Shown: positions 19,669-28,752 of the stretch, piece after piece
Numbering within the stretch: position 1 is the first letter of the stretch
How the letters are laid out: every line of letters starts with the position of its first letter
DNA from: Acetivibrio clariflavus DSM 19732
Lineage (GTDB): Bacteria > Bacillota > Clostridia > Acetivibrionales > Acetivibrionaceae
Length of the DNA stretch: 64,000 nucleotides
NCBI RefSeq assembly: GCF_000237085.1
Contig: NC_016627.1
Span: 1,984,118 to 2,048,117 of the forward strand
Direction of reading: 5' to 3'
Notes under the pieces: generated by a model
The model's database searches: none
The model's input: the letters and a program-made list of their open reading frames with translations, nothing else
Told to the model about the DNA's origin: nothing
Program-made: the position numbers and the translations under genes

Positions 19669-20250
19669 GTGGAGGTTCCGGATCAGAAAATAATTAAACT
19701 ATGTAAAAAGAATAAGCGTGAAGGATTTGAACTCTTGTTCAAAAAGTATGAGAGGTACATATATAGTATATGCTACAGCTATACATATTCTCAGCAAGAT
19801 GCCCTAGACCTGGTCCAGGAAGTATTCTTAAGGATTTACAGGAATTTTGAGAAAGTGGATGAAAAAAAGCCGGTATCACCTTGGATAAAAAAAATTACTG
19901 TAAACACCTGTATCAATTTTAAGAGGGATATAAGGAACAAGGTATCGGAATTGTCTATTAATTCAAATGTTGACGAAAGTGACAGAGCCCTTGAAAAAAT
20001 TATACCCGATAGTGAACTTACCGAAGATAAGGTGATGTACTTTGATACAAAAAAGGCTTTAGAAGATTCAATCAAGGAGCTTCCCGATGAGATAAGAATG
20101 GCTGTGTTATTAAGACATATCAATGGGCTTAGTTATAATGAAATTGCCGAACTTATGTCTTGTCCTGTTGGTACGATAAAAACTTACCTTTTTAGAGGTA
20201 GAAGGCTTTTGAAGGAAAGTCTTGTAAAAAAAGGCATATGGGAGATGTAG
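19669..20250 (+). CDS. ECF-like sigma-70 family RNA polymerase sigma factor
   Basis: A 193-residue two-domain sigma factor. Region 2 (about residues 10-80) shows YSYTYSQQDALDLVQEVFLRIYR. Region 4 (about 125-185) shows LPDEIRMAVLLRHINGLSYNEIAELM and GTIKTYLFRGRRLLKE. It begins at GTG with AAGGGAG about 9 bases before. The next gene, 3 bases later, encodes a zinc-finger anti-sigma factor, and a GerW gene ends the operon. The target regulon is unknown; the context hints at envelope or sporulation (inference). Confidence 0.88.
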   Translation: MEVPDQKIIKLCKKNKREGFELLFKKYERYIYSICYSYTYSQQDALDLVQEVFLRIYRNFEKVDEKKPVSPWIKKITVNTCINFKRDIRNKVSELSINSNVDESDRALEKIIPDSELTEDKVMYFDTKKALEDSIKELPDEIRMAVLLRHINGLSYNEIAELMSCPVGTIKTYLFRGRRLLKESLVKKGIWEM

Positions 20251-20253
20251 CTT

Positions 20254-20676
20254 ATGGAATGTAAATTTGACGGTGATTTAATTCAAAAATATATAGATAA
20301 AACTATTGATCCTCTTGAAAAGATTTTTGTTGAAGAACACTTAAAGGTATGTAAAAAATGCAGAAAAGATCTAACTCAATTTAAACTCTTGTACTACGAG
20401 TTAGAAGGTCTGGAGGAAATACAAGAAGTACCGGATGAACTAGAGGACATTAGGAATATGGTTCTTGATAATATTTTTACTGAGTCAAACAAATATGGAA
20501 TAAGGGATTTTATAAATCAACAAAAAAAGACTTTTGCTTTGGCTTCAGAGTTTACCGAATATATTCCCGGTAAGAGATTAATTAGAAAGAGCCTTAAAGC
20601 TACAGGCTCAATTTTAGGAACAGCAACTAAGAAGAGTGCTAAATATGGATTGAAGATTATTCAAGAAAGGATATAG
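20254..20676 (+). CDS. Zinc-finger anti-sigma factor, apparently soluble
   Basis: A 140-residue protein with an N-terminal ZAS domain: H29-x3-C33-x2-C36 (EEHLKVCKKC) plus C3 complete a plausible zinc site, as in zf-HC2 anti-sigma factors. No convincing membrane helix follows. The C-terminal part (about residues 90-140) is basic and amphipathic instead. It is three bases from the sigma gene, so it is the likely cognate inhibitor. The absence of a TM segment suggests cytoplasmic or redox sensing rather than transmembrane signalling (inference). Confidence 0.8.
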   Translation: MECKFDGDLIQKYIDKTIDPLEKIFVEEHLKVCKKCRKDLTQFKLLYYELEGLEEIQEVPDELEDIRNMVLDNIFTESNKYGIRDFINQQKKTFALASEFTEYIPGKRLIRKSLKATGSILGTATKKSAKYGLKIIQERI

Positions 20677-20679
20677 AAT

Positions 20680-21324
20680 ATGACAATATTGATTATTTTG
20701 GGCTATATTTTGGCAGCTTTAATCGTATGGATAATTTTAATTCTGATTATACCTTTTGAATTTATGGTGAATGCACAAAAGAAAGAAAGAACATTTATTA
20801 GTGCAAAGGTCATTTGGCTTTGGGGACTATTCGGATTTTACTATACATTGATATACTCACAGCAGCCCATAATGCATGTTCAGATATTTTGGTATAAAAA
20901 AAGAATCGGCAAGAATAAGGCTAATAAAGGCCATAAAAAAAGAAAACAAAAAGATAAAGAAAAAGATGGCTCTATAAATTATTTTGATACTGAATTTTTA
21001 GAATGTACACTTGTTTGTATAAAGAAAATTCTAAAACATTTAAAACCTAAAAAGTTTGAAATTGAAGGTACTCTGGGGTTTGAAGATCCTTATATCACTG
21101 GAATTGTATGTGCAATGCTAAATGTTTTATTGGCGGAACTTAAAACTAAAAACATTAAAATAAATATGGTATTTGATGAAGAAATATACGAAGGGAAAGG
21201 CACAATCCAGGGAAGAGGGGTATTGGCATATATAGCTTATTTAGCTTTAAGACTATACCTTTCCAGACCTGATAAAATAAATCAAAAACCCAAATTTAAG
21301 GAGGTAAATTTAAATGTCAGATAG
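20680..21324 (+). CDS. DUF2953 family membrane protein
   Basis: A 214-residue protein with an N-terminal membrane segment (about residues 3-28) and a Lys-rich cytoplasmic-like loop (about 75-100). The DUF2953 region carries FEIEGTLGFEDPYITG and a following GxGxIQGR stretch. The family is of unknown function and commonly adjoins gerW/ytfJ in spore formers. It starts 3 bases after the anti-sigma stop and overlaps the next gene by 11 bases, showing tight translational coupling. Confidence 0.82.
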   Translation: MTILIILGYILAALIVWIILILIIPFEFMVNAQKKERTFISAKVIWLWGLFGFYYTLIYSQQPIMHVQIFWYKKRIGKNKANKGHKKRKQKDKEKDGSINYFDTEFLECTLVCIKKILKHLKPKKFEIEGTLGFEDPYITGIVCAMLNVLLAELKTKNIKINMVFDEEIYEGKGTIQGRGVLAYIAYLALRLYLSRPDKINQKPKFKEVNLNVR

Positions 21325-21709
21325 TAAATTTGATTTAAACGAAAGTGTCAGCGTATTATTTGAAAAATTTGAAAAATTACTGACTTCCAAAACAGTAATA
21401 GGAGAACCTATTATAATCGGAGAAGCTACTTTAATACCGTTTATCTCAACCAGCTTCGGGCTTGGTTCAGGAGGCGGTAACGGTTATGAATCAAAGGGCG
21501 CCCATGGTGTCGGAGGAGGTGCTGGTCTTGGTGCAAAAATATCACCTACAGCTGTACTTGTAATTAAAGGTGATCAAGTTGAAATGATACCAATAAAGAA
21601 AAGCGGAGGCTTTGAAAAGTTAATTGATATGGTACCGGATATAGCTTCAAAATTTAATTGCATCAAGAAAGATGATGAGAAAGAAAAAGAAAAGGAAGAA
21701 CAAGATTAA
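21314..21709 (+). CDS. gerW: GerW/YtfJ family spore protein
   Basis: A 131-residue protein of the GerW (YtfJ) family, linked in Bacillus to germination in response to L-alanine. Signatures are SKTVIGEPIIIGEATLIPF, followed by a Gly-rich FGLGSGGGNGYE segment and VGGGAGLGAKISPTAV. It ends in a run of Lys/Glu. GGAGG lies 9 bases before ATG, inside the end of the DUF2953 gene. Its presence supports a spore-forming host. Confidence 0.9.
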   Translation: MSDSKFDLNESVSVLFEKFEKLLTSKTVIGEPIIIGEATLIPFISTSFGLGSGGGNGYESKGAHGVGGGAGLGAKISPTAVLVIKGDQVEMIPIKKSGGFEKLIDMVPDIASKFNCIKKDDEKEKEKEEQD

Positions 21710-21730
21710 AAGTTGGAATTTATAAAATTG

Positions 21731-21785
21731 CTCTCCCTTTGAGATAGACGGTAAAATTTACTGTTTACCTTAAAGGAGAGTACTT
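21731..21785 (+). terminator. Long hairpin after gerW
   Basis: Outer arms CTCTCC-CTTT / AAAG-GAGAG (21731-21740 and 21772-21780) enclose a second stem GGTAAA / TTTACC (21750-21755 and 21764-21769). The 3' side is only weakly T-rich, so it is either a terminator or another RNA structure. Confidence 0.55.
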
Positions 21786-21950
21786 TATTTGGTTTAGATG
21801 TATGATTTAGGTAATTATACCATTTTGTTTGCACCTTACTCTGTGATATTATATTATAATATTTTAAGTTACTGATAAAACAAATAGTATACCAGTTTTT
21901 TTAATGTTAATTATTAAACTTATAGAAATCACCTGATTAGGAGTAAAGTT

Positions 21951-23062
21951 ATGAAAAGAGCTTGTAAATTTCTATATGTAACTTTGATATTTTCTTCAAT
22001 TTTGACAGCGTGTTCAAAGGAAACGGTTTCAAATAACTCTGATATGGGTCTTGAAACTCTTCAGCCGATCATTACTGCTGAGAAAGAGAAATTTAAAGGT
22101 TTTCAGATAGGATATAAGGATGATTTGGGGGGAACAATAATCGCTATAGAAAAAATTGACAAATATAATTTGAAGAACTTATCAGGAATATCCAGAAACG
22201 GCAGGTATTTTTTGTTTCATAACGCCGGTCAAACAGAGAGCGGCTTAGAAGACAATACCACACTGACTATATGGGATAATGAAGAAAAAAGGTATATGCC
22301 GAAGCTTCGGGAAAGCATGTACCGACTTTCAGGGGATATCCCATAATCGATGAAAAGGATCTAAAAGTATATTTTAGAGGAATAAAAACAGCTTATTATG
22401 TTGACTTTAAGAAGAACGAGACAGTGGATTTATTTCAAAAATACATCTTAAAGTATATGAAAGATGACGGTATCGATTGGGAAAATGTTAACGGCTTTGT
22501 TGACTGGCCGGCTTATGACAACGGAAATTTGTTTGTAAATGTTGTTTTTTCCGTTGATTCAAAGCAGAAATGCAAGCTATATCATATTAAGGATAATGAG
22601 TGTAAGGAAGTAAAGATAAAAATAAACGAAGAAATAGCTTATATGAGAAGTTTGGGTGCTATTGAAGGCAACAGGTTGATGTATAGAATAAATTCAAAGT
22701 TTTATATTATAGATTATGAAGGAAATGTGCTTGAGGAAAGGCTGTTGATTGATGATGAGATATTTAACACCTTGGGTGCATATAGAATGAGAGTATCCTA
22801 TGATGGAAAGAAAATCCTCTACGAACTGGGAAAAAACCCTATTGATTTAAACATCTATGACTTAGAAACAGGAAAAACAAGAGTTTTATGCCCTGGTGGA
22901 TATAATGACGGGGAATACGGGGATAAGGATACTTTTGAACTATATGGCTTAAGCTATATAAATTTATGGTCGGGAAACAATACAGTTATTGTCGTTATTG
23001 AACTTTATGATAAAGAATCAGGAAATCAAACAATCGTAGCCAAGGCTTTCGAAAGTGACTAG
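21951..23062 (+). pseudogene. Lipoprotein gene interrupted by a one-base frameshift
   Basis: Frame 1 (21951-22346) begins with a lipoprotein signal (lipobox LTAC, Cys at about residue 21) and runs to SGDIP-stop. Reading shifts at GGGG (22332-22335): with one extra G the frame continues as SGGYPIIDEKDL and stays open to 23062 through a beta-propeller-like segment containing YDLETGKTRVL. Without correction the second half could only begin at the GTG at 22424. The intact protein would be about 370 residues, probably an extracytoplasmic lipoprotein of unknown role. Either a real mutation or a homopolymer sequencing error explains the break. Confidence 0.75.
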
Positions 23063-23132
23063 AATTACAGCTGTTCAAATCATCCGGCAGCAGTTTAAGG
23101 TATAGCTTAGTTGTAAAAATTATAAAAAATAC

Positions 23133-23161
23133 TTGACTTATCGTAAAATTTAGAATAGAAT
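23133..23161 (+). promoter_or_regulatory. Predicted sigma-A promoter of ylxM-ffh
   Basis: TTGACT (23133-23138), 17-bp spacer, TAGAAT (23156-23161). The -10 overlaps the ATG at 23160, which argues that translation starts at the later ATG (23196). Confidence 0.7.
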
Positions 23162-23195
23162 GAGGTGTAAAGTATTTTACTTTACAGGTGTAAAA

Positions 23196-23549
23196 ATGGA
23201 TAAAATATATGAAATATCCCTTTTGTTAGATTTTTACGGACAGCTGCTATCAAAGAAGCAGTATGAAATATTGGATTTACACTTTAATAACGATTATTCC
23301 CTTGGGGAAATTGCCGAGCATTTTAACATAAGCAGACAGGGGATTTTTGACAATATAAAACGTGGGAAAGCCTATTTGTTAAACTTAGAAGAGAAGTTGG
23401 GACTTGTTAATAAATTTACCGAGCAGAAGGCAAAGGCAGAAAAAATTTTGGAATATATAAAAAAAATCAATAAAGAAAATATGAATAAGGAAGATATTGA
23501 ATATTTAAAAAAGATAGAAATCGGAATAATGGATATAATTGAGAGTTGA
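23196..23549 (+). CDS. ylxM: YlxM family helix-turn-helix protein
   Basis: A 117-residue helical protein with sigma-region-4-like HTH: LSKKQYEILDLHFNNDYSLGEIAEHFNISRQGIFDNIKRG. YlxM/p13 proteins are encoded with ffh across Firmicutes and are reported to modulate the SRP. The frame opens at 23160, but that ATG lies in the predicted -10. The ATG at 23196 follows AGGTG and matches the family start MDKIYEIS. ffh begins 104 bases downstream. Confidence 0.9.
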   Translation: MDKIYEISLLLDFYGQLLSKKQYEILDLHFNNDYSLGEIAEHFNISRQGIFDNIKRGKAYLLNLEEKLGLVNKFTEQKAKAEKILEYIKKINKENMNKEDIEYLKKIEIGIMDIIES

Positions 23550-23653
23550 TTAAGAGTTATCTGTAATATTTGGTAAATATGTTCAGCAGAAAGTGAAACA
23601 GTTTGGAGTTATATGATTGCGGATAGCTAGGATAAAGATGAGGTGTCTGATAT

Positions 23654-25006
23654 ATGGTGTTTGAAGGACTTTCAAACAAGCTTCAGGAAGCTGTCAGGAA
23701 GCTTAAGGGTAAGGGAAGAGTTACCGAAAAAGACGTAAAAGAAATGATGCGTGAAATAAAGCTGGCGCTTTTGGAAGCTGATGTTAACTTTAAAGTTGTA
23801 AAAGACTTTATAGCTAAAGTTTCCGAAAGGGCAGTAGGGCAGGATGTTTTGGAAAGCCTTACTCCGGGACAACAGGTTATAAAGATTGTTCATGAAGAGC
23901 TTATAAATCTGATGGGACCCGGGCAAAGCAAACTTGTGTTTGCGCCCAAACCTCCTACTGTTTATATGATGGTAGGTCTGCAAGGTTCCGGTAAAACTAC
24001 TACTTCAGGTAAACTTGCAAACCTTTTAAGAAAACAGGGTAAAAAACCCCTTTTGGTTGCCTGTGACGTTTACAGGCCTGCGGCTATCAAGCAGCTGCAA
24101 GTAGTTGGAGGTCAGCTTGGGGTTGATGTATTTTCGATGGGAGATAAAACAAATCCTATCGACATTGCAAAAGCAGCAATAGAGCATGCAAAATCCAAAC
24201 AGTACGATTTGGTGATTATAGATACAGCCGGTCGTCTTCATATAGATGAAGCGCTAATGGATGAGTTAAAGAACATTAAAGAAAGCGTAAGACCTACTGA
24301 AATACTCCTTGTAGTTGACTCAATGACCGGGCAGGATGCGGTTAATGTTTCCGAGACCTTCAATGAAAAGCTCGGGATTGATGGAGTAATTCTTACCAAG
24401 CTTGACGGTGATACAAGAGGCGGAGCTGCTTTATCGGTTAAAACGGTTACCGGTAAACCGATTAAATTCATCGGTATGGGGGAAAAACTCAACGATTTGG
24501 AACCGTTTTTCCCTGACAGAATGGCCTCAAGAATTCTTGGAATGGGCGATGTGCTAAGTTTGATTGAGAAGGCCCAGGAAGCTTTTGATGAAAAGAAAGC
24601 TTTGGAACTGGAAAGAAAGATGCGTACTCAACAGTTTACGCTTGAGGATTTCCTGGAACAAATGCAGCAAATAAAGAAGATGGGGCCTTTAAACAAGATT
24701 TTAGGTATGATACCGGGAATAAATGCCGAAGCGCTTAATGCAATCAATACAGCAGACAGCGAAAAGGAACTTGCCCGTTTTGAAGCGATAATTAAATCAA
24801 TGACAAAACAGGAGAGAAATGATCCTTCAATAATAAACGGCAGCCGCAGAAAGAGAATTGCAGCCGGCAGCGGTACTAAAGTCCAGGATGTTAACAAAGT
24901 ATTAAAGAGCTTTGAAGAGATGAAAAAGATGATGAAACTTATGAATGATTTAGGCAAACACGGTAAGAAAGGATTTGGAAATAAATTCAGATTACCGTTT
25001 AGATAA
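23654..25006 (+). CDS. ffh: Signal recognition particle protein Ffh
   Basis: SRP54 GTPase that targets ribosome-nascent-chain complexes to the membrane with SRP RNA and FtsY. The N domain is residues about 1-90. The G domain carries GLQGSGKTT (P-loop), DVYRPAA, DTAGR and the TKLDGDTRGGAAL block. The Met-rich M domain (about 300-440) carries RKRIAAGSGT for RNA binding. The protein is 450 residues, normal length. GAGGTG lies 9 bases before ATG. Confidence 0.97.
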   Translation: MVFEGLSNKLQEAVRKLKGKGRVTEKDVKEMMREIKLALLEADVNFKVVKDFIAKVSERAVGQDVLESLTPGQQVIKIVHEELINLMGPGQSKLVFAPKPPTVYMMVGLQGSGKTTTSGKLANLLRKQGKKPLLVACDVYRPAAIKQLQVVGGQLGVDVFSMGDKTNPIDIAKAAIEHAKSKQYDLVIIDTAGRLHIDEALMDELKNIKESVRPTEILLVVDSMTGQDAVNVSETFNEKLGIDGVILTKLDGDTRGGAALSVKTVTGKPIKFIGMGEKLNDLEPFFPDRMASRILGMGDVLSLIEKAQEAFDEKKALELERKMRTQQFTLEDFLEQMQQIKKMGPLNKILGMIPGINAEALNAINTADSEKELARFEAIIKSMTKQERNDPSIINGSRRKRIAAGSGTKVQDVNKVLKSFEEMKKMMKLMNDLGKHGKKGFGNKFRLPFR

Positions 25007-25043
25007 AAATTGCAGCAAAACTTGTAGCAGGAGGTGAAAACAA

Positions 25044-25289
25044 ATGGCAGTTAGAATAAGATTAAGAAGAATGGGTGCTAAAAAGAGCCCGTTTTATAGA
25101 GTAGTTGTTGCTGATTCAAGATTTCCTCGTGATGGAAGATTCATCGAAGAAATCGGTACTTACAATCCACTTACTGAGCCAAGTTCAATAAATATTGATA
25201 TTGAAAAAGCACAAAAGTGGATTAAAAACGGTGCACAGCCAACAGATACTGTTAAGAAATTATTAAAGCAAGTTGGAGCTATACAATAA
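25044..25289 (+). CDS. rpsP: 30S ribosomal protein S16
   Basis: An 81-residue S16 with the universal start [19 protein letters not shown] and [14 protein letters not shown]. Strong AGGAGGTG ribosome binding site. It stands 37 bases after ffh in the standard ffh-rpsP-khpA-rimM-trmD order. Confidence 0.98.
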   Translation: MAVRIRLRRMGAKKSPFYRVVVADSRFPRDGRFIEEIGTYNPLTEPSSINIDIEKAQKWIKNGAQPTDTVKKLLKQVGAIQ

Positions 25290-25333
25290 TAAAAATGCAA
25301 AAATTAGGGTAAAAGAACGGGAGGTATGACTGA

Positions 25334-25564
25334 ATGAAAGAACTTCTCGAAACAATTGCCAAAGCCTTAGTAGATTACCCGGATGATGTTCGTGTAAACG
25401 AAGTTGAAGGTGAAAAATCAATGATCCTTGAACTTACAGTTTCAAAGGATGATATGGGTAAAGTTATTGGAAAACAAGGTAGAATTGCAAAGGCAATAAG
25501 GACAGTTATGAAGGCAGCAGCAATAAAAGAAAACAAAAGAGTATCTGTAGAAATACTGCAGTAG
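25334..25564 (+). CDS. khpA: KH-domain RNA-binding protein KhpA (YlqC)
   Basis: A 76-residue single KH-domain protein. The GxxG loop is GKQG in VIGKQGRIAKAIRTVM. KhpA pairs with KhpB/Jag and binds RNA, affecting cell division and wall synthesis in Gram-positives. GGGAGG lies about 9 bases before ATG. The hairpin just downstream may separate it from rimM. Confidence 0.95.
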   Translation: MKELLETIAKALVDYPDDVRVNEVEGEKSMILELTVSKDDMGKVIGKQGRIAKAIRTVMKAAAIKENKRVSVEILQ

Positions 25565-25565
25565 T

Positions 25566-25604
25566 AAATGTGGGCAGGAACCATAATCTTGCCCGCATTT
25601 TATT
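25566..25604 (+). terminator. Hairpin between khpA and rimM
   Basis: AAATGtGGGCA / TGCCCgCATTT inverted repeat, followed by TTATT. It starts right after the khpA stop, so it is likely a terminator or partial attenuator inside the cluster. Confidence 0.7.
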
Positions 25605-25679
25605 AACTTAACATCCGAAAGGTAAAACAAACAAATAAATTCCTCTAAAATATAAGTACGACAGATGGCGGTGTAAACT

Positions 25680-26204
25680 ATGTTACAGTATTTTGAAATT
25701 GGAAAAATTGTAAATACTCATGGAGTAAGAGGTGAAGTTAAGGTAATACCCTTAACTGATGAACCTAAAAGATATAACAAGTTGAAATCTGCCTATATAT
25801 CCGATAAAATTTCTGAAAATATGCAAAAATATACTTTTGAAGGTGTAAAATATCATAAAAACTTTGTTATTTTAAAGATTAAAGATATTAACAATGCAAA
25901 TGAGGCAGAAAAGCTAAAGGGAAAATTTATAATAATAAATAGGGAAGATGCAGTAAAACTGCCAAAAGACTCCTTCTTTATCTGTGATTTGATCAATTGT
26001 GAAGTTTATGATGAAAATGCCAATAAACTCGGTGTATTAGTTGATGTGCTTCAAACCGGAAGCAATGATGTTTATGTCGTTAGGAGAGAAAATAAAAAGG
26101 ATATTCTTATACCCGCTTTAAAATCGGTGGTAAAGGAAGTTTCAATAGAAGATAAAAAAATAACTGTGGAGCTGCCTCAAGGATTGGTTGATGATGAGGT
26201 TTGA
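25680..26204 (+). CDS. rimM: Ribosome maturation factor RimM
   Basis: A 174-residue protein with the RimM beta-barrel start FEIGKIVNTHGVRGEVKV and a PRC-barrel C-terminal half (about residues 95-170) with DVLQTGSNDVYVV and KDILIPAL. It assists 30S head assembly through S19. The ribosome binding site is weak (GGCGGTG). The 3' end overlaps trmD, implying coupling. Confidence 0.95.
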   Translation: MLQYFEIGKIVNTHGVRGEVKVIPLTDEPKRYNKLKSAYISDKISENMQKYTFEGVKYHKNFVILKIKDINNANEAEKLKGKFIIINREDAVKLPKDSFFICDLINCEVYDENANKLGVLVDVLQTGSNDVYVVRRENKKDILIPALKSVVKEVSIEDKKITVELPQGLVDDEV

Positions 26205-26943
26205 TGTTTTAACATTGTTTCCTGAAGTAATTAATGCAGTATTAAAAGAGAGCATAATTGGAAGAGCACAGGAAAAAGGCATAATAGAAATTAATGCCGT
26301 TAACATAAGAGATTTTTCAAAAAACAAGCATAAAAAAGCTGACGATTACCCCTATGGAGGCGGCGGGGGAATGATAATGACAGCTCAGCCAATTTACGAT
26401 GCTTATCTTTCAATTGTAAAGGATTTGGACTATAAACCGAAAGTAATATATTTAAGTCCTCAAGGCAGAGTACTTACCCAAGAAGTAGTTAAGGAACTGT
26501 CTGGTGAAAAACACCTTGTCTTATTGTGCGGACACTATGAAGGTATTGATGAAAGAATAATTGAAGAAATTGTTGATGAGGAAGTTTCGATCGGAGATTA
26601 TGTACTCACCGGCGGGGAACTTCCGGCAATGGTACTGATTGACTCGGTAAGTCGTTTGATACCGGGAGTTTTGTCCACTGAAGAGTCCTATTCCAATGAA
26701 TCCCATTACAATGGGCTTTTGGAATATCCGCAATACACAAGGCCGGTTGAATTTAACGGCCGTAAAGTACCAGATATACTGTTGTCAGGACATCATGCCA
26801 ATATAACACGATGGAGAAGAAAAGAAGCAATTAAGCGAACATATCTGAAGAGGCCGGATTTATTCGAAAAATTTGAACCGAATGAAGATGATAAAGAGCT
26901 TATTGAGGAATTATTAAAAGAAATTAAAAAAGAAAATTTATAA
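26194..26943 (+). CDS. trmD: tRNA (guanine-N1-)-methyltransferase TrmD
   Basis: SPOUT methyltransferase making m1G37 in tRNA, 249 residues. It has RFDVLTLFPE at the start, GGGGMIMTAQPI, and the knot region IGDYVLTGGELPAMVLIDSV. Possible starts are TTG 26188, ATG 26191 and ATG 26194; the last fits the family start MRFD and keeps a workable distance to AAGGA. It overlaps rimM by 11 bases. rplS, usually next, is absent here, and a diverged copy of this gene's last 30 or so codons lies at 30294-30413. Confidence 0.95.
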   Translation: MRFDVLTLFPEVINAVLKESIIGRAQEKGIIEINAVNIRDFSKNKHKKADDYPYGGGGGMIMTAQPIYDAYLSIVKDLDYKPKVIYLSPQGRVLTQEVVKELSGEKHLVLLCGHYEGIDERIIEEIVDEEVSIGDYVLTGGELPAMVLIDSVSRLIPGVLSTEESYSNESHYNGLLEYPQYTRPVEFNGRKVPDILLSGHHANITRWRRKEAIKRTYLKRPDLFEKFEPNEDDKELIEELLKEIKKENL

Positions 26944-27142
26944 AGGTAATGCTCAGCTGTTTGACTGTAATAAAGCTTAGTATTTTATCTTTCGCAAAAG
27001 ATATTGATTATTTATTATGAAATAAAAAAAGTGGGACATGTCAATCAGTTAATTTATTAAAAAGTCCTTGACAATTATAATATTTTTATAATATCTTTTT
27101 GACTATGATTATGTAAATAATTTTAGAGAAAGAGGGAGTATA

Positions 27143-28681
27143 ATGTTTTTGAAAAAAAGATTATTTATTTTTGCTTTAGTACTGATGATGTTGTTCATTA
27201 GTATGTGTACCGTAACTACTTTTGCAGAAATGAGTGATGAAGCAGAGCTAATTTCTGTAAATAGCAAAGTAGTTGATAATTTACCTACAGGAAATACAGT
27301 AAGGTATTACAAATTCGAATTGCCGGAACCCGGCAAAGTATACTTAAGCTTTGAACATAAAAATTTGGAAGACATATATATATACTGGGAAGTTACTATG
27401 TTTGACAGTTTGGAAAATGAAGTTTTGAAATTAGAATCAAAAGGAAGAGATACAACAAGTAAGACCATGAATGCTTATATCGACAAAGGTACATATTATA
27501 TTCGTGTTCTAAATCCCAGTAGATTTGCTGCACATAGCAAATCCAATTATACTCTTTGTGTAAACTATACGGAAAACAAGGGTGAGTATGAAATTGAACC
27601 AAACTATAACTGGGAGCTGGCAACGGAAATTCCGGAAATAAACAAGCCTATTACCGGAAATATCAAATCATCTGGTGATGTTGACTTTTATAAAATTACA
27701 TTACCAAACCCAGGAAAAGTAAACTTAGGTTTTAACCATAGTAATATAGAAAAATCATTTCCACACTGGAAGATTACCATGTTTGACAGTACAGAAAATG
27801 AAGTTTTATATTATGAATCAGACGGAACAAGTACAACCGGCAAATCGGAAAATGCTTATCTAGATGCCGGAACATATTATATCCGTGTTACATCTTATAC
27901 CAGCTATGTGTATAGTAACGTTGATTACAGTCTTTGCGTAAACTTCACAGAATACCAGGGTGAGTATGAAATTGAACCTAACAACAGCATGGAAGAAGCT
28001 AGTTTAATTATTGACTTGAATGAACCGATTACTGGTAATTTAAGACATAATACCGATAAAGATTATTATAAATTTTCAATGCCTTTTACCGGTAAAGTGA
28101 ATTTAGTGTTTAACCATTCAAATCTTGAAAGTTGGACTTCGCATTGGAAAATTGCCCTGTTTGATACAAAAGGAAACAAGATATATGAAATGGATTCTGC
28201 AGGCACGGATACAGAATTAAAATCAAAGGATATTAATCTTCAAATGGGCATATATTATGTCAGAGTAGAGCCTTGGTCAATCTATTCACACAGGTCTGTC
28301 GATTACACTCTTACAATAAAAGCAGAAAATTATTTTCCCATTAAGGTTTTATTAAACGGAAAACGAATTATTTTTGACCAACAGCCAATAATAGATAACG
28401 GTCGTACCCTTGTCCCTCTCCGTGCAATATTTGAGGCTATGAACGCAACTGTTTCATGGGATGACAAAACAAAGACGGTTACAGCCCAAAAAGGAGATAT
28501 AGCTGTTGTAATGGTAATTGGTAACAATACAATGACAAAAAACGGAAATCAAATATTGTTGGATGTTCCACCTCAAATCTTCAACGGCAGAACATTAGTT
28601 CCAGCCCGTGCTGTTGCTGAAAGCTTTGGAGCAAAAGTAGATTGGGATGCCAACACCAGAACAGTTATAATTACACAATAA
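27143..28681 (+). CDS. Secreted protein: PPC-like repeats plus copper-amine-oxidase-like N domain
   Basis: A 512-residue exported protein. The signal peptide is residues about 1-29. Three PPC-like (pre-peptidase C-terminal) beta repeats of about 125 residues follow (about 40-150, 160-270, 280-395), each with a core like DxDFYKxxLPxPGKVNLxF and a xGTYYIRV strand. The C-terminal 110 residues form two copies of the copper amine oxidase N-terminal-like motif (DNGRTLVPLRAIFEAM and FNGRTLVPARAVAESFGAKVDWD), common in clostridial surface proteins and thought to mediate wall binding. No catalytic domain is present. GAGGGAG ribosome binding site. Confidence 0.85.
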   Translation: MFLKKRLFIFALVLMMLFISMCTVTTFAEMSDEAELISVNSKVVDNLPTGNTVRYYKFELPEPGKVYLSFEHKNLEDIYIYWEVTMFDSLENEVLKLESKGRDTTSKTMNAYIDKGTYYIRVLNPSRFAAHSKSNYTLCVNYTENKGEYEIEPNYNWELATEIPEINKPITGNIKSSGDVDFYKITLPNPGKVNLGFNHSNIEKSFPHWKITMFDSTENEVLYYESDGTSTTGKSENAYLDAGTYYIRVTSYTSYVYSNVDYSLCVNFTEYQGEYEIEPNNSMEEASLIIDLNEPITGNLRHNTDKDYYKFSMPFTGKVNLVFNHSNLESWTSHWKIALFDTKGNKIYEMDSAGTDTELKSKDINLQMGIYYVRVEPWSIYSHRSVDYTLTIKAENYFPIKVLLNGKRIIFDQQPIIDNGRTLVPLRAIFEAMNATVSWDDKTKTVTAQKGDIAVVMVIGNNTMTKNGNQILLDVPPQIFNGRTLVPARAVAESFGAKVDWDANTRTVIITQ

Positions 28682-28702
28682 ACAAGCAGAAATCTATTCA
28701 TA

Positions 28703-28752
28703 ATAAAGGAGTCTCAACCTTGATTAATGACAGCTTTTGAGACTCCTTTTAT
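28703..28752 (+). terminator. Intrinsic terminator
   Basis: AAAGGAGTCTCAA (28705-28717) / TTGAGACTCCTTT (28737-28749), a 13-bp perfect stem 24 bases after the PPC-like gene, followed by T. Confidence 0.88.
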
